From: Nectonema munidae
Taxonomy: Eukaryota > Nematomorpha > Nectonematoida > Nectonematidae
Direction of reading: 5' to 3'
Length of the DNA: 64,000 nucleotides
Assembly (NCBI GenBank): GCA_030549495.1
Contig: JAUIRK010000716.1
Coordinates: 1 to 64,000 of the forward strand
The translations under genes and the position numbers were made by a program. Below are positions 39,601-49,396 of the stretch, piece by piece; the first letter of the stretch is position 1, and each line of letters starts with the position of its first letter. A model generated the notes under the pieces. It had not been told where the DNA came from. It saw nothing but the letters and a program-made list of their open reading frames with translations, and did not search any database.

Positions 39601-42069
39601 TCAAATTTCTTCAATTAAAAAAAATCTTTCTAATTTTTTCAATTGTGAGTTAGTATACGTACTCATATAAACATAAAGTATTCTTTTTAGAGCAGATATA
39701 AAAATTTTGTCAAAATCAATAATTATCACTTTATCGACATTAAAAGTAGAATTTTACGAAATTTTCATTTCCCTAAAATTTACGTTTTTTATTATAAACA
39801 TATTTTTTGTCTTTCCAGAAAATATAAAAACTCAATTTTTGTGCCGAGAAAGGATGGAGATTTGAAGCATGTCATCATTAATGAGAAAAAAAATGAAGAT
39901 TTCTCCAAATTGCAAGTATTTTCTTCCTATATCTCTTATTTTAATTAATGAAATTTTTGTGGCATATCTTTACACCGATTACAAAGTCATTTTTGAGTTG
40001 GGATGTACTCACGTATCATGCCTCTTTTAAAGAAATCAACTTAATTTATTTTGCTGGTATAACGCGGGAGGGGTTTGGGCTCCGGTTTTTATGGTCATAT
40101 AACACGGTTCTAGTAGATTCGTAATAACGTTGACCATTTATAACACGGGTTCGGGGCTTGGACCCGGCTATCGGTTTTGTAAAGAATATACTCTAATCAG
40201 TTGTCTGCACATGGCTTAGTGGTGGCTGTGTAGGATCTTTATCTTTTCGTTTTGGATTAGATTCCCAATCATCACATTCCTATCATAAGAAGAATATTCT
40301 ATTGGATGCATACCACTAACATTAAAAAGCAATGGGTTCGCATAGAACGCATTCGTAACTAATTTCAACAAAAGCAGAAAAATTATGTATATTTATTTTA
40401 TTATAAATCACGTGAATACATTTTTTATATTTTTAATTTACTCTGCATCATTTCCTTCATTCTAATGAAAAATTGATCTGTCATTGTATTTCTTTATATT
40501 TTTTAATGGCTCAATATTTTTGCATGGAGTTTAAAAGGTGATGATAATGTTATAATGAGGCTGAAAATAAACCATAAGCATAGCAAAGCTAATTGCTTCG
40601 CCCATATGAGCTTCGTTGCGTACATAAAGGCTATGTTTATACCAAGGCATATTATTTAGGTTTCAGATTTACCTTTTCCCTTCAACAATGTTCCCTACTT
40701 TGAAAGCACTATAAGAGCGCCCATTGGCTCTTTATGGAACCCTCAAAGTGCAGTGAAGAAGTTGACAAAGCCTAAAGTTATGACAAAACTTGGTACTCCT
40801 TTATGTATATATAACAGTGCCATGCAAAAGTTTTTGGCTACCACTGACAAATAAATCCTTTGAAAAAAATCATCTTAAATCTTTCATGATTGAATGTTTT
40901 CGATGTAGCTCTATTTTGTTTGATCGATGATTATAGCTTTTAGCCTATCAGACACACTCGATATTACTTTTTCCTTTGTCCGCACTTTTTTAATTGAACC
41001 TTCTTCGTCAATGTTCATTTTTTAGCAGTAAAACAACTTTTCAAATTTTTTTTGCATATATTGACCTAATTAATTATTTTCCTACATTACTTGTCTTGTA
41101 GACATAGTTGGTTTTAATTAGGATATTTTTAATATTTTTTGTACTTTATATCAATTTTTGAGAATGACCGGTTTTGGACTTATTTGCAATAGTTCCTGTA
41201 CTTTTTTATTTCATTAAATTTGTAGAAATATTACTTCTATATAATCCAATTAATTTAGCTCTAGTTCTTTGACTCATATTTATTAACAGAGATACGAATT
41301 AGGTCTTAATTCTAATGATATTTTAAATGATCAAATCAAAAAATTCAAACAAAATAAATAATAAAAAGATTTTATAAAATTTATTATTAAAAAAACGTGA
41401 ATATAAATAAATAATTTTTTATAAAAAAAAACTTTTTTTGAATAAAGTTCTTTGGCAGAAACTTTTTGCAAGGCATTTTTAATAAGTAAACTATATTCGG
41501 CAGATGGCCTAGTGGTAGGAGCGAGTGCATTGATCCAAGTGGTCTGGGTTCGATTCCCAATAGTGACTATCCCTAACATCTGTCCAGCTATGGAAGATTA
41601 TTCTTCCCTTGGATGCTATACCGAAAATCAAAAAAATATTAAAAAAACTATATAATAAATGAAAATTAAATTTTAAATATAAATTTTTATCTCCTATTTT
41701 AGACAAATTGTTCTTTGAAAGGAGAATAAAATCATATTTTCCAATCTATAGGATTAAAATTCTTAGAAGATGCTATTTTATCTAAATCAACCAAAATATT
41801 TTCTCCCATTAGATAATATAGTAAGTCAAAAAATTTTATTTCTTTTTTCTCATTTAAAAATATAATATTCAAAAAAATTAAATTCTCTGATCAAATATAT
41901 ATGTTCATCATCATCATTTAATTCAAATCCCCTTACTACTTACTTTTAATGATAATAAAATCATTCCTAATTCTTTTGGCGATTTTTTAAATTTTATTAA
42001 TTTTTTTTTTCAACAGGAACAATAATTCAGCCAATGACGAAAGACGAATTGTTGAAGATATCAAAATGA
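30667..42069 (+). CDS. UTP14: UTP14, U3 snoRNP-associated (SSU processome) protein; ten exons
   Basis: UTP14 is a nucleolar protein of the small-subunit processome, needed for 18S rRNA maturation; it binds and activates the DHR1/DHX37 helicase. Exons: 30667-30752, 30804-30871, 32162-32589, 33670-33845, 35742-35946, 36883-37534, 38937-39144, 39819-39915, 40660-40792 and 42017-42069. Every junction is GT-AG, the phases join, and the total is 2106 bases (701 codons plus stop; the human protein is 771). Family blocks in order are KELIESIKKLDEKK, KWGEVVTANRRAEALCFPLE, TPLEIEI, MTVEEAKERH, RRQNKIKSKGYRRLL, ERMDLRHKALGKWSKS, ASLPGWGSWS, HVIINEKKN, STIRAPIGSLWN and KLTKPKVMTK. The usual NPWM motif appears as NAWL. 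Exons 1 and 2 are the least certain. Exon 3 could instead begin at 32174 in the same phase. The exact ATG (30667 or 30670) is open. Confidence 0.93.
31201..31380. repeat. Possible MITE with C/G-rich inverted ends (UTP14 intron 2)
   Basis: CGATAAAGGGCGGGG near 31217 is mirrored by CCCCATCCCCTTTATCGG near 31346-31365, giving an inverted pair around about 100 bases. A separate motif CACTGGCGGATTTAAAGGGG at about 31498, ending in a C-run, resembles a lone hAT-type terminus. No target duplications were identified. Confidence 0.35.
32590..33669. other. UTP14 intron 3
   Basis: Non-coding. About 32778-32826 has degenerate GTTAGG/GTTAGTGTTA text. About 33540-33605 is an inverted relative of the 150-bp repeat unit at 9.25-9.6 kb. 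No other element was recognised. Confidence 0.6.
33913..34164 (+). CDS. Unrecognised open frame inside UTP14 intron 4
   Basis: This 83-codon frame reads through KLPSRTKKSSTSFKIVDRIK and KVVEEVCSKFKIAHGTDQ, and a consensus donor (GTAAGT) follows the GATCAAC at 34127-34133. It does not match UTP14, whose exons on either side join in phase without it. It could be a transposon fragment or an exon of a nested gene. No family was recognised. Confidence 0.2.
   Translation: MYIYKIKNYFSNIKNNIVYLHIKLPSRTKKSSTSFKIVDRIKWIKKTYLNYSKYMKVVEEVCSKFKIAHGTDQRKLNFCLALN
34358..34502. repeat. Fold-back repeat with about 45-bp arms
   Basis: The left arm, GTGAAAGGACAGCTTCGGCT then TTTGAGGAC, is mirrored by the right arm, GGTCCTCAAAG then AGCCGAAACCCGTCTTTCAC, with a loop of about 45 bases. 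The arms differ by several substitutions. It sits in UTP14 intron 4 and looks like a short palindromic MITE. Confidence 0.6.
34633..34831 (+). repeat. 29-bp direct repeat around the Tigger terminus
   Basis: TATATGAATTATTATTCAA plus GAGGAGTAA occurs at 34633-34661 and again at 34803-34831 with one mismatch. The second copy starts exactly at the end of the Tigger terminus. Tigger makes only a TA duplication, so a 29-bp repeat points to a local duplication of target and element. Confidence 0.7.
34682..34804 (+). mobile_element. Tigger/pogo-type terminus
   Basis: The segment ends in AACGGGGTCTGACTG followed by TA at 34803-34804. Its reverse complement begins CAGTCAGACCCCGTTTATCC and continues into CGACAACCTCGCTATCCGAC, a typical pogo/Tigger terminal repeat with repeated TCGGATA motifs. 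The opposite end was not identified. It lies in UTP14 intron 4. Confidence 0.6.
36264..36444 (-). mobile_element. Short inverted relative of the 26.15-kb element
   Basis: Read on the - strand it starts CTAGACGATCCGTAGTCGTT then TCTCGCTTTATTGG, includes TTTCAACCAATCAGAATG, and ends in a CAGACAGACACACG tract followed by GGCTATTATACTATAGAT. These match the start, middle box and end of the element at 26153-26700 in the same order. At 181 bases it lacks the internal repeats. It lies in UTP14 intron 5. Confidence 0.6.
38100..38345. mobile_element. hAT-superfamily MITE with perfect 8-bp target duplication
   Basis: The element is 246 bp. Its ends are inverted: CAAGGCCGGCCCTAG at the left, and CAGGGCCGGCCTTAG when the right end is read on the - strand. 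CTTTTGAG stands at both 38092-38099 and 38346-38353, an exact 8-bp target-site duplication, the hallmark of hAT insertion. The interior is GC-rich compared with the host intron (UTP14 intron 6) and has no coding capacity. The clean duplication suggests a fairly recent insertion. Confidence 0.92.
39916..40659. other. UTP14 intron 8 with an internal duplication and a SINE
   Basis: Around 40057-40170 two related blocks occur, starting TATAACGCGGGAGG and TATAACACGGGTTCGG, each followed by GGGCT(C/T)-type text. They suggest a duplicated transposon end of the TATAACGCG type. A SINE follows at about 40193-40332. Confidence 0.4.
40193..40332 (+). repeat. tRNA-derived SINE, diverged copy
   Basis: ATGGCTTAGTGGTGG (A box) is followed about 50 bases later by TGGATTAGATTCCC (B box). 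The 3' part includes AAGAATATTCTATTGGATGC then ATACC, which also occurs in the SINE at 41496-41648. It lies in UTP14 intron 8 in the gene's orientation. Confidence 0.65.
41496..41648 (+). repeat. tRNA-derived SINE
   Basis: A clear internal promoter is present: GATGGCCTAGTGGTAGGAGC (A box) and GGGTTCGATTCCC (B box) with tRNA-like spacing. A tRNA-unrelated body follows, ending CTTGGATGCTATACC and an A-rich tail. No B-box substitutions are seen. It sits in UTP14 intron 9 and is the better preserved copy of the family seen at 40193. Confidence 0.8.
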
Positions 42070-42135
42070 AGAATCGTTTTTTAGTTCTAAATCATCACGC
42101 ATTGTTGAACAAATGATCACTTATATTCTTCAAAG

Positions 42136-42160
42136 AATAAAATCCTTCAAATAAATAAAT
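42136..42160 (+). terminator. UTP14 polyadenylation signals
   Basis: AATAAA occurs at 42136-42141 and again within about 20 bases (AATAAATAAA), 67 bases after the UTP14 stop codon. This is the normal spacing for 3' end formation. Confidence 0.65.
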
Positions 42161-42346
42161 CTACTATTACGGTATTAAAATTTTCTCTTGGTACGATAAC
42201 TTTGCATCTGTAGGCATGTCACTGAAATTGACACTTTGGAGGTTATTTGCAGCCATTCTCGCATTAAGAAATAAATTGAAAAAATAAATTTTATTTTTAG
42301 TTTAATGTTATCTAATCAATAAAAATTATAAGTTTTGCCACAGAAA

Positions 42347-42568
42347 CTACATGCTGAAGCATGATGAGATGTATATGCTGCTAAAGTTGCCATACTTTTT
42401 AACTACGTTAGCAGCCGAAAGGATGTAAACCGAAGCCTCGTTGTAATCTTCTCCCACTTCTTTCCAGAACATTTCTGTGTTTGCTTTGTTTTCACCATCA
42501 GTTAAATAAGTTTCCTTGGTTGGTAGTCTACATTGGTAATAATTAATTACATTTTCATTTACACCCAT
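42347..42568 (-). CDS. Unidentified coding candidate, possible terminal exon
   Basis: This 73-codon frame reads TKETYLTDGENKANTEMFWK, then EVGEDYNEASVYILSAANVV, and ends in a stop. Codon content is richer in G and C than the flanks. The block MFWKEVGEDYNEAS loosely recalls Myb/SANT-like domains (W-x-x-V-x-x-x-Y/F-N), but the match is weak. A possible acceptor (CAATGTAG) lies at about 42532, and AATAAA-type signals follow the stop on the - strand. If real, it ends tail-to-tail with UTP14, with about 280 bases between stops. Confidence 0.3.
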   Translation of the reverse strand: MGVNENVINYYQCRLPTKETYLTDGENKANTEMFWKEVGEDYNEASVYILSAANVVKKYGNFSSIYISSCFSM

Positions 42569-45500
42569 AAACTTTATCTGACAACCTTTGTTTTAGATGA
42601 AGCAGTAATTCTAACAAAAATTGCTATATGTGTTTCTTGAGTAGTGATAAGGTTTTTTGTTTTCATATGTGAAATTTTATTTCAAACCTGCATCCTAAAT
42701 ATGGTTCGGGATTGAAATAATCATCAATTTCTCTATTGAGAACATGAATATCCGCCCCACGGATATAAATGCAAATCATTCAACATATAGTAAATAAAAA
42801 AGCGTGTTTACCTCTTGAACATGGATGAAGATTGGATTCAGAAAATAAAACAAATGTGTTTCATCAGCGTACATTTAAAAAGGGCTTGTGAGCATTTTTC
42901 ATTTTGACTAGTGCGTTTTTAGTTACAACCACTGTTCACGAATTCTTTCAACTCCTCGTTTGATTGAGTCATGAATTTTTTACGAACTTAAAACATCACT
43001 CACACTTTTATATAAATTTCTGTTTTTCTTTCCTGGTAGCAGAATAAGCAAGTCACAATTCATTCAACGTTTCTATATTTCTAAATTTTATTATTCCGTT
43101 TTAAATATTAATACTACTAATAGTAATTTAAAAAATATCTTCTGAAATCTAAAAAATAATTTTTTAAATCTAAATTATCTAAATGATAATATAATTTAGT
43201 TACATTTGTCATCACTTTCCAAATAACATCTCTTTCGTTAATTTGCATACACCCCTTTTCAATGATTCAATCTCTTTTTCAATTTTCTCTGACATGTATC
43301 TGTGTTCTCACTTGTAAACTGTTTGAAGATAAAATTGAGGAATTTAAAATTAACTATATTCTCAATAATATGACTTCAAATCTGTAATTATTCTTATGCT
43401 TGCATGCTTTAATTAAAAATAAATAATTTGTCTTTTTTAATTTTTTCAAAAAATATAAAAAAATCTGTATACTTGTAATCATTTTCCAACAATAAACTGG
43501 TAAATTTTAAAAAATCAATCAAAAGAATATTTTGACACTTTTTTATGTATCTGTTTTGATAAAAAAAACATTTCAACAAACTTTTAAGCTTAACTATTAA
43601 TATTTTAGTGATATCTGAAGCAGTTAGATGGTGTCATATTGAATGATTTAAGGAATGTGCAAATGTTCAATTGACATATATTTCATTTCTGAATGAAAAG
43701 TTTTTTTTGATTCTAGAAATCATCATTTTTTCAGCACCTCCGTTTTCCTATAAAACTGATCATAAAATTTCAAATATTATTCTTTCAAAAAATATTTTTA
43801 AGAATTACTTTCATAGAGACACTGAAGTATTTCCGCGTATAATTTTGTATATGTGAAAGCTGTTGTTCCAAACAAAAACTAAAGTATATTACTTTTTAGA
43901 AAGATATGCACATCTTTCATTTGGCCAGCTAATCTTAAATTTCCTTCACCGTCTGCAACAGTAGCGCTCAAACAAAAAAACCTTTTAGCGAATAATGTGA
44001 TTATTGGGACAAAACTTAAGAGGAGATCACGCGTGTCTAAACTAGTGATGGTAATCGGAACAGAACCGTAATTTACAGCTTAATTCAAATCGTAAGCCCT
44101 ATAACAAATTATATAAAATACTGCAATGCAATATCTTGTGTAATTATATCACGTTTTTTTTTAAATGGGATTACATAGCCTTATTTTCAAGTTCTGGTAG
44201 TACTTGTAATTATGTTCTAATAAAATTGCGTTTGATTTTTTTCAGTTTTCTTGACGAACGATTTTTGTACTAATTATTACTTATAAGTTTATAATACTTA
44301 TTCTTTCTAAACAAATGCTTGGAAATTTATTTTAAGCTATGAAATGTCACAGGTTAGTTTTGAAAGGAAATAGGAATGTGGATCTTTTGATTAGTTTATC
44401 ATGTTGATGAAATCAGAGTGCAGTATACGCTTGTAATGATAATAATAATTAATCAATAGCCATATCTTGTGTACATTGTTTTTTAGTAGTATGCAATATA
44501 TTTCAGAAAAAAAGAATGGTGTTATATTCACAGCAGGTCTGAGTTATATAATATGTAAACACTTTGAAGGACAGTCATGATGTCCGTCGCTGCACCCAAC
44601 ATTCGACCAATGATGCATGACGTCTACATCAAAACGCAGTGGAGTCGTATCGAAGATCAAACACTTTAAATAAAAATTTAAAATTTATTTTTTATATTTA
44701 AATAAAATATTTGAAGTAAAATAGCATGGACTAGATAGATGGATTTGAGAGTGAAAAAAGGAGACAGGCTAGGGTGATAAAAGAAATTCAATAAAACAAA
44801 AAGCATTGCTCCGTAACAGCATAACATATTTCATCGTATATATATATAGTCTTGTGTTTAACATGCAAATTCAAAAGTTTTTAAAATATTTCAGGAAGCT
44901 ATGTTCAAGTTCGCTAAAACACACTTGTGAGAAATATGTACATAGAAAAGAAATGATGAAAATATGGATATAACATTATAAAGGTTTAGAAAAATAGCGT
45001 TATCCACTTTATATGAATATTACAATTTTTATGGCAGTTGAAATAAGCGTTGTTATGAAGGGAGGTTCCTCACCTCATTTGGATCTTGTTTTGTTGGTCT
45101 ATGTTGTTTGTAGTGCTGGCAAAATGCTTATAAAGAAGATTTTTGTTGTTTGATTGAAGAAAATCTTTCAGAATTTCTAGAATCAAAACTCTTGTATGGA
45201 GAAGATCTCTATTTAAAATAAACAAAGTTTGATTGGCAGGTGTTAAGGGGATGGAATTTCAACTTTCAAAATGCATGTAATTCTAAGATCTATAAGGCCA
45301 AACCTATTATATCTGTCATGGTTTAATCAACCTAGCTAAGAAGAGCTAGAATATAAAACGCCTCACTTGCTTAGCTATTAATAATACGGCAATTCACAGT
45401 AACAAGTGTTTTCAGTTTCACAGCGTTTTCTTTGTATCAAACGTGATTTTAGCCAAGGTTTCGCCTTAATAAGCGAGTGCATTGTAGAAGGAATTTGAAT

Positions 45501-45835
45501 ACACAAAGTTTATAATCGTTGATAAGCCAAGAACCCGCATTATAACGGATCTAATGGAACATGTGTTATTATTTCGGTCTGCGTGTTTCACCAAGGTGTT
45601 TGAGCTTAATCTCAGAAAACACCTTTAAAAGTGTTATGAAGCAAAGTGACATAGAGAAGAGTTAAATTTAGTATTTACAAATGTATAAATTAAACATAAA
45701 ATTTTCGATATATTGAAAATTATTTCAATATATAACTCTCGCGTTATAATGGATCTACTCTGTAACGCGAATTTGAAATGTAGTTCAAAATAGTCGAGTG
45801 TTCGTGCTAAGCAATTTGGTAGTAACGTGATTCGA
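42569..45835. other. AT-rich non-coding stretch
   Basis: No recognised gene. A small GC-richer patch at about 44573-44670 has a short + frame (MMSVAAPNIRPMMHDVYIK) that could be an exon but has no identifiable family. About 45540-45830 contains CGCGTTATAATGGATC-type text like a pogo/Tigger fossil. Confidence 0.45.
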
Positions 45836-45836
45836 T

Positions 45837-45995
45837 TGTAAAAGGTAAAGGTACCGTAGGGTGTTTTCATCAAGAAGGCACAATTTCACCGCTTGTATCG
45901 AACTATGAAGAAAGAAGGCTTGATGTGGGATCGAACCCAAGACCTTGAGTTATCGAATCCAGCATCTAACCAACCTAATAATCTAACAGATGAGA
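45837..45995 (-). repeat. tRNA-derived SINE, second family
   Basis: Read on the - strand, TTAGGTTGGTTAGATGC (A-box side) is followed by CTTGGGTTCGATCCC (B box), and the copy ends in GGTACCTTTACCTTTT. A related copy lies at 62336-62486, also on the - strand and with the same end TACCTTTTAC. The body differs from the SINEs at 40.2 and 41.5 kb. Confidence 0.7.
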
Positions 45996-46697
45996 TTAAA
46001 TAATGTTATAGAAGATTGTTTTGCTGTAATCCAATGAGTGCAAAGCTACCCAATGAGGCTAGGATGGCGATAATAATCAACGATAAAAAAAAGCATAACA
46101 AAAATGATTTAGACTTAATACTGAAGGCGCGAGCCATTAAATCATTACAATGATAATGCTGTGGTAGTGCTAAAAACCGTGACCGAAAAGTTGGGCGAAG
46201 GGGCATACAATTTGACCATTTTTATAGATGTTGCTTTACTTCCAGTAAGTTTGCAAGAGTGATGAAAAACTTATCTACTCGAAGAGTTACATTGCCAAAT
46301 GTGCTATGACATGACATGAGCGATTACAAATATGCACCGTAATTTTGTTTTCTTTTATTATATTCATAACTTCTATACACTACTTATGTGATAAATGAGT
46401 TTATCTATTAGAAGTTACATGACAAATCTGTGATGATATGAAGACACTTATTTATTATGAATTATGATATGGTAATGATTTTATTGAGTTTTAGTGTTTT
46501 AACTTTATAACGATTTTTAAATCGATATTTTACATCGATGAAATACCCTTCATTCAAATGTCGATTCGGCCAAATCTCCGTTTCATAAGATTTTTGTTCG
46601 GCCAAATGTCCGGTTACCGCCAAAAACTACCATTCAAATTACCCTACTTTTAGGGAAGATTGTGTTTCCAACAATGATTATCATGAAAGGAACTTAC

Positions 46698-47018
46698 ACG
46701 ATACGCGGAATTGAATTCACTCGATGACGTATAATTGAGTGGAGAGGCTGAAGAATGCGATGAAAAGTTGGGATCTCTACGTGCTCCTGGAGCGCAAGAA
46801 TTATTAGAAGAAGCAGCTGAAAGTGCAGAAGAAGAGGATGGGTGAGCAGCGTGTGAAGAAGACGAAGATGACGATGTAGTGGAGGACAAGAATAGAGGCA
46901 CTTTTTCGCCAAGAGACAGGTCGTTTAGTGGAGCCGAGTTACAGCGGAGATTGAGGGTAGTGAGCGGGTGGGGGATGGCTGTTGGAATTTTGCAAACAGA
47001 AAATTCCTCGCCCAAAGC
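46698..47018 (-). CDS. Ser-rich coding exon, gene unidentified
   Basis: On the - strand a TTTTTCAG acceptor is followed by a 107-codon open frame ending at a perfect GTAAGT donor, with phase 0 at both ends. GC content is clearly higher than in the flanks. It starts ALGEEFSVCKIPTAIPHPLT, continues LNLRCNSAPLNDLSLGEKVP, and then has a Ser/Ala/His-rich low-complexity tract. The splice sites and composition make it a convincing exon. I do not recognise the family. It is colinear and phase-compatible with the extradenticle-like exons upstream (52.6 and 60.1 kb), but could belong to a different - strand gene. Confidence 0.6.
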
Positions 47019-47929
47019 CTGAAAAACACTTTTAAATAACAAAGCATCTGATCAAGCTTCCAAATTCACTCGTCGGAGTCAAGAACACAAAGCGAGATAT
47101 TTTAAGCAGGTTTTGATCAAAGAGGAGGATCTGGAATCTAAGACCCCTTATCCAGATGAATTGAAAAATAGCGCCGATTTTAGCCTTATGATTACCGAAA
47201 AAAGTGGATCTTTTAATACGAATGCAGGAAATTAACACAAAGCATGTTTTTATTTCTTTCAACTTATAAAATTAGTTCCCAGTTAAATTAATCAAACTTA
47301 GAAGAGGGGGGCTATGGAAAGAAGAAAGAAATAATCTGTACCACAAACTAGTTGTAGAAAAGCTGAACAAAATGAGGAAACTATACCAGAGAAAGAAAGA
47401 GTAGCTCTATGCGTTGTTTGTAAAAATCAGATCACAAACGATTTGCATCAAATGTTCAAAAAGTGTTTTCGTACCATGTTCAAATTATACTCTAAAAGAT
47501 TTTCTCAAGTTTTTTGTCTAAATTAAAACATTTGTTACACAATTGAAGATTCTTAAAATTCAAAAACTTTCACCGTTTTTTCAAACTTAAATTTGAATTC
47601 TTAATTTCATTTATATTAAAAAAAATACTTCTACAGGTTCCATATTCCAATAAAAAGGATTAATCACACATTCTTCTATTTAGAGCCCAAAGAAATCCTC
47701 AATTCTGAATAATAAGTGATCTTTAGATTTGTGATTTGGTGCTGAAGGTAACCCATTAAATTATTGCATAAAGTAAACAGAAAAAGTAAAGAATTCATAG
47801 AGCACAACGTTTTAAAAACAAATGGATTTTCACCGGCAATCGGCTTTTTCCAACATAACGCGGAGAAACAAAGGAAGTTAGTCTTGAATGTTGCAAAGGA
47901 TGTAAAAAGAGACACTTCGAACCGTGTTC

Positions 47930-48913
47930 TATGTGCCTATTACCGAAAACACACAAAAAATTATTGTGAAATGCAATGTAGATCGATTTATAATGCCATA
48001 GGCTCAACAACAGAAAAAATCTTGGTTTTTGAAGCATATTTTAAAGCAATTAATCAGTTTCGTTCCTAGCTATATATATATATATACACACAACAATATT
48101 GAGGCAATTGATAAAATAAAGAATTCCCCTAAGAATTGTAACAAATACAATATGGTCACTTTTGATATACTTAACTTATACGGTTCTACCCCGATTCAAG
48201 ATGCTTAAGATATAACATGTAACAGGTACATAACGCACATACAGGAAATATGTTCTTTTAATGCGCAAATAAACTTGATAAAGGAAATCTTAGAAGTTAT
48301 TCTTTTGAATAATATCATCTTTTCGGATAATAAATTTTATTTTCAAAAAAAAGGACTCCCAATGGGTGATAGATTAGCGCCAACTACTGTCATATTCATC
48401 ATGGACTATTTTGAAAGCACCTCTATATTTGCAAATATTGATACTCCACTTTGGTTCAGATATAGCGATGCCTGCATTACATTCTTCAAGAAAGACTATG
48501 ATATAAAACAATTTCTTAACTTTCTTAATAATCTTGTCATAAATATACAAAATGCTACATATGCAATTTCAAAAAATGATTCCATCTCCTTTCTTTATTG
48601 ATAAAAATAATACCATTACAACACAAGTGTTCCGTAAGAAAACTGATAAAAATATTTGTGACTTTCACCTCAGCACATTCAACCAGAACCAAATCTTCAC
48701 TTTAAAATGGAACTTAATCGAGGGAATAGAATCTCTGATGATAATAGGAGATATAAAATGAAAACTAGTTATAATAATTTTTTAAATAATGAACACCCGC
48801 CTGAATTTATTAGGGGAACGGTAAACCAATACTCACAAGAAAACAGCAAAGAAGCTATTGAGTATGTTAGATATTTATTCAATAAAAACAACTTCACTAA
48901 TATAATAATCTAA
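47930..48913 (+). pseudogene. Penelope-like reverse transcriptase, broken
   Basis: The polymerase core is spread over more than one frame. Motif A appears as FDILNLYGSTPIQDA, motif B as GLPMGDRLAPTTVIFIMDYFE, and motif C as FRYSDACITF where Y-x-D-D is expected, so the second catalytic Asp is lost. The later block SKNDSISFLY corresponds to the conserved segment that is usually N-x-x-x-FLD. The open pieces are 48275-48601, 48552-48761 and 48707-48913. Confidence 0.75.
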
Positions 48914-49022
48914 AAATCAAAGTACCTTTTATCTCAAGAGAATAACAAAACATTGAAGTAAACATAGTTAAAATGAAAGGGGTACTCCTTTATCGAATAT
49001 GTTTAACCCTTTGTTTGTAAAC

Positions 49023-49041
49023 ATGGGTCTCAGAGACCCAT
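49023..49041. repeat. Subterminal palindrome of piggyBac (left)
   Basis: ATGGGTCT-CAG-AGACCCAT is a perfect 8-bp stem 16 bases inside the left end. A third version, ATGGGTCTAATAGACCCAT, lies internally at about 49211-49229, and a fourth near the right end. Such palindromes near the tips occur in several piggyBac lineages. Confidence 0.75.
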
Positions 49042-49396
49042 CAGTGTCTATTAATATTTGTATTTTATTTCTCAATAGACTTGAACGTTTTATACTTAAT
49101 TAATACCTTAATAAACCTTTTTTATCCACTATACTAGTTCAAAAAAATAAATAAAAAAAATTAACAACTTTGTAATAAAAAATATTTATTTTAATTACTA
49201 CATTGATAATGATGGGTCTAATAGACCCATATTTATTACTTTTAAATCTACTAGAAGAATAATATACAAATTATAAAATTTAAAAATTATTGAAAGTATT
49301 ATTCAAGCGTGTTGTATTAAATCTTCATTAAAATTTATAAAACTATAAATTTTATTTACTTTTATATATTTTTTTTAGTTTTATCTTACATTCAAA

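Noticed and set aside
41496-41570. A genuine tRNA gene
   Set aside because: The A and B boxes are good, but the acceptor stem does not pair and a tRNA-unrelated body follows, so this is a SINE head.
41331-41706. Frames overlapping 41.5 kb on both strands
   Set aside because: They lie over the tRNA-derived SINE. The A and B boxes explain the sequence better than a protein.
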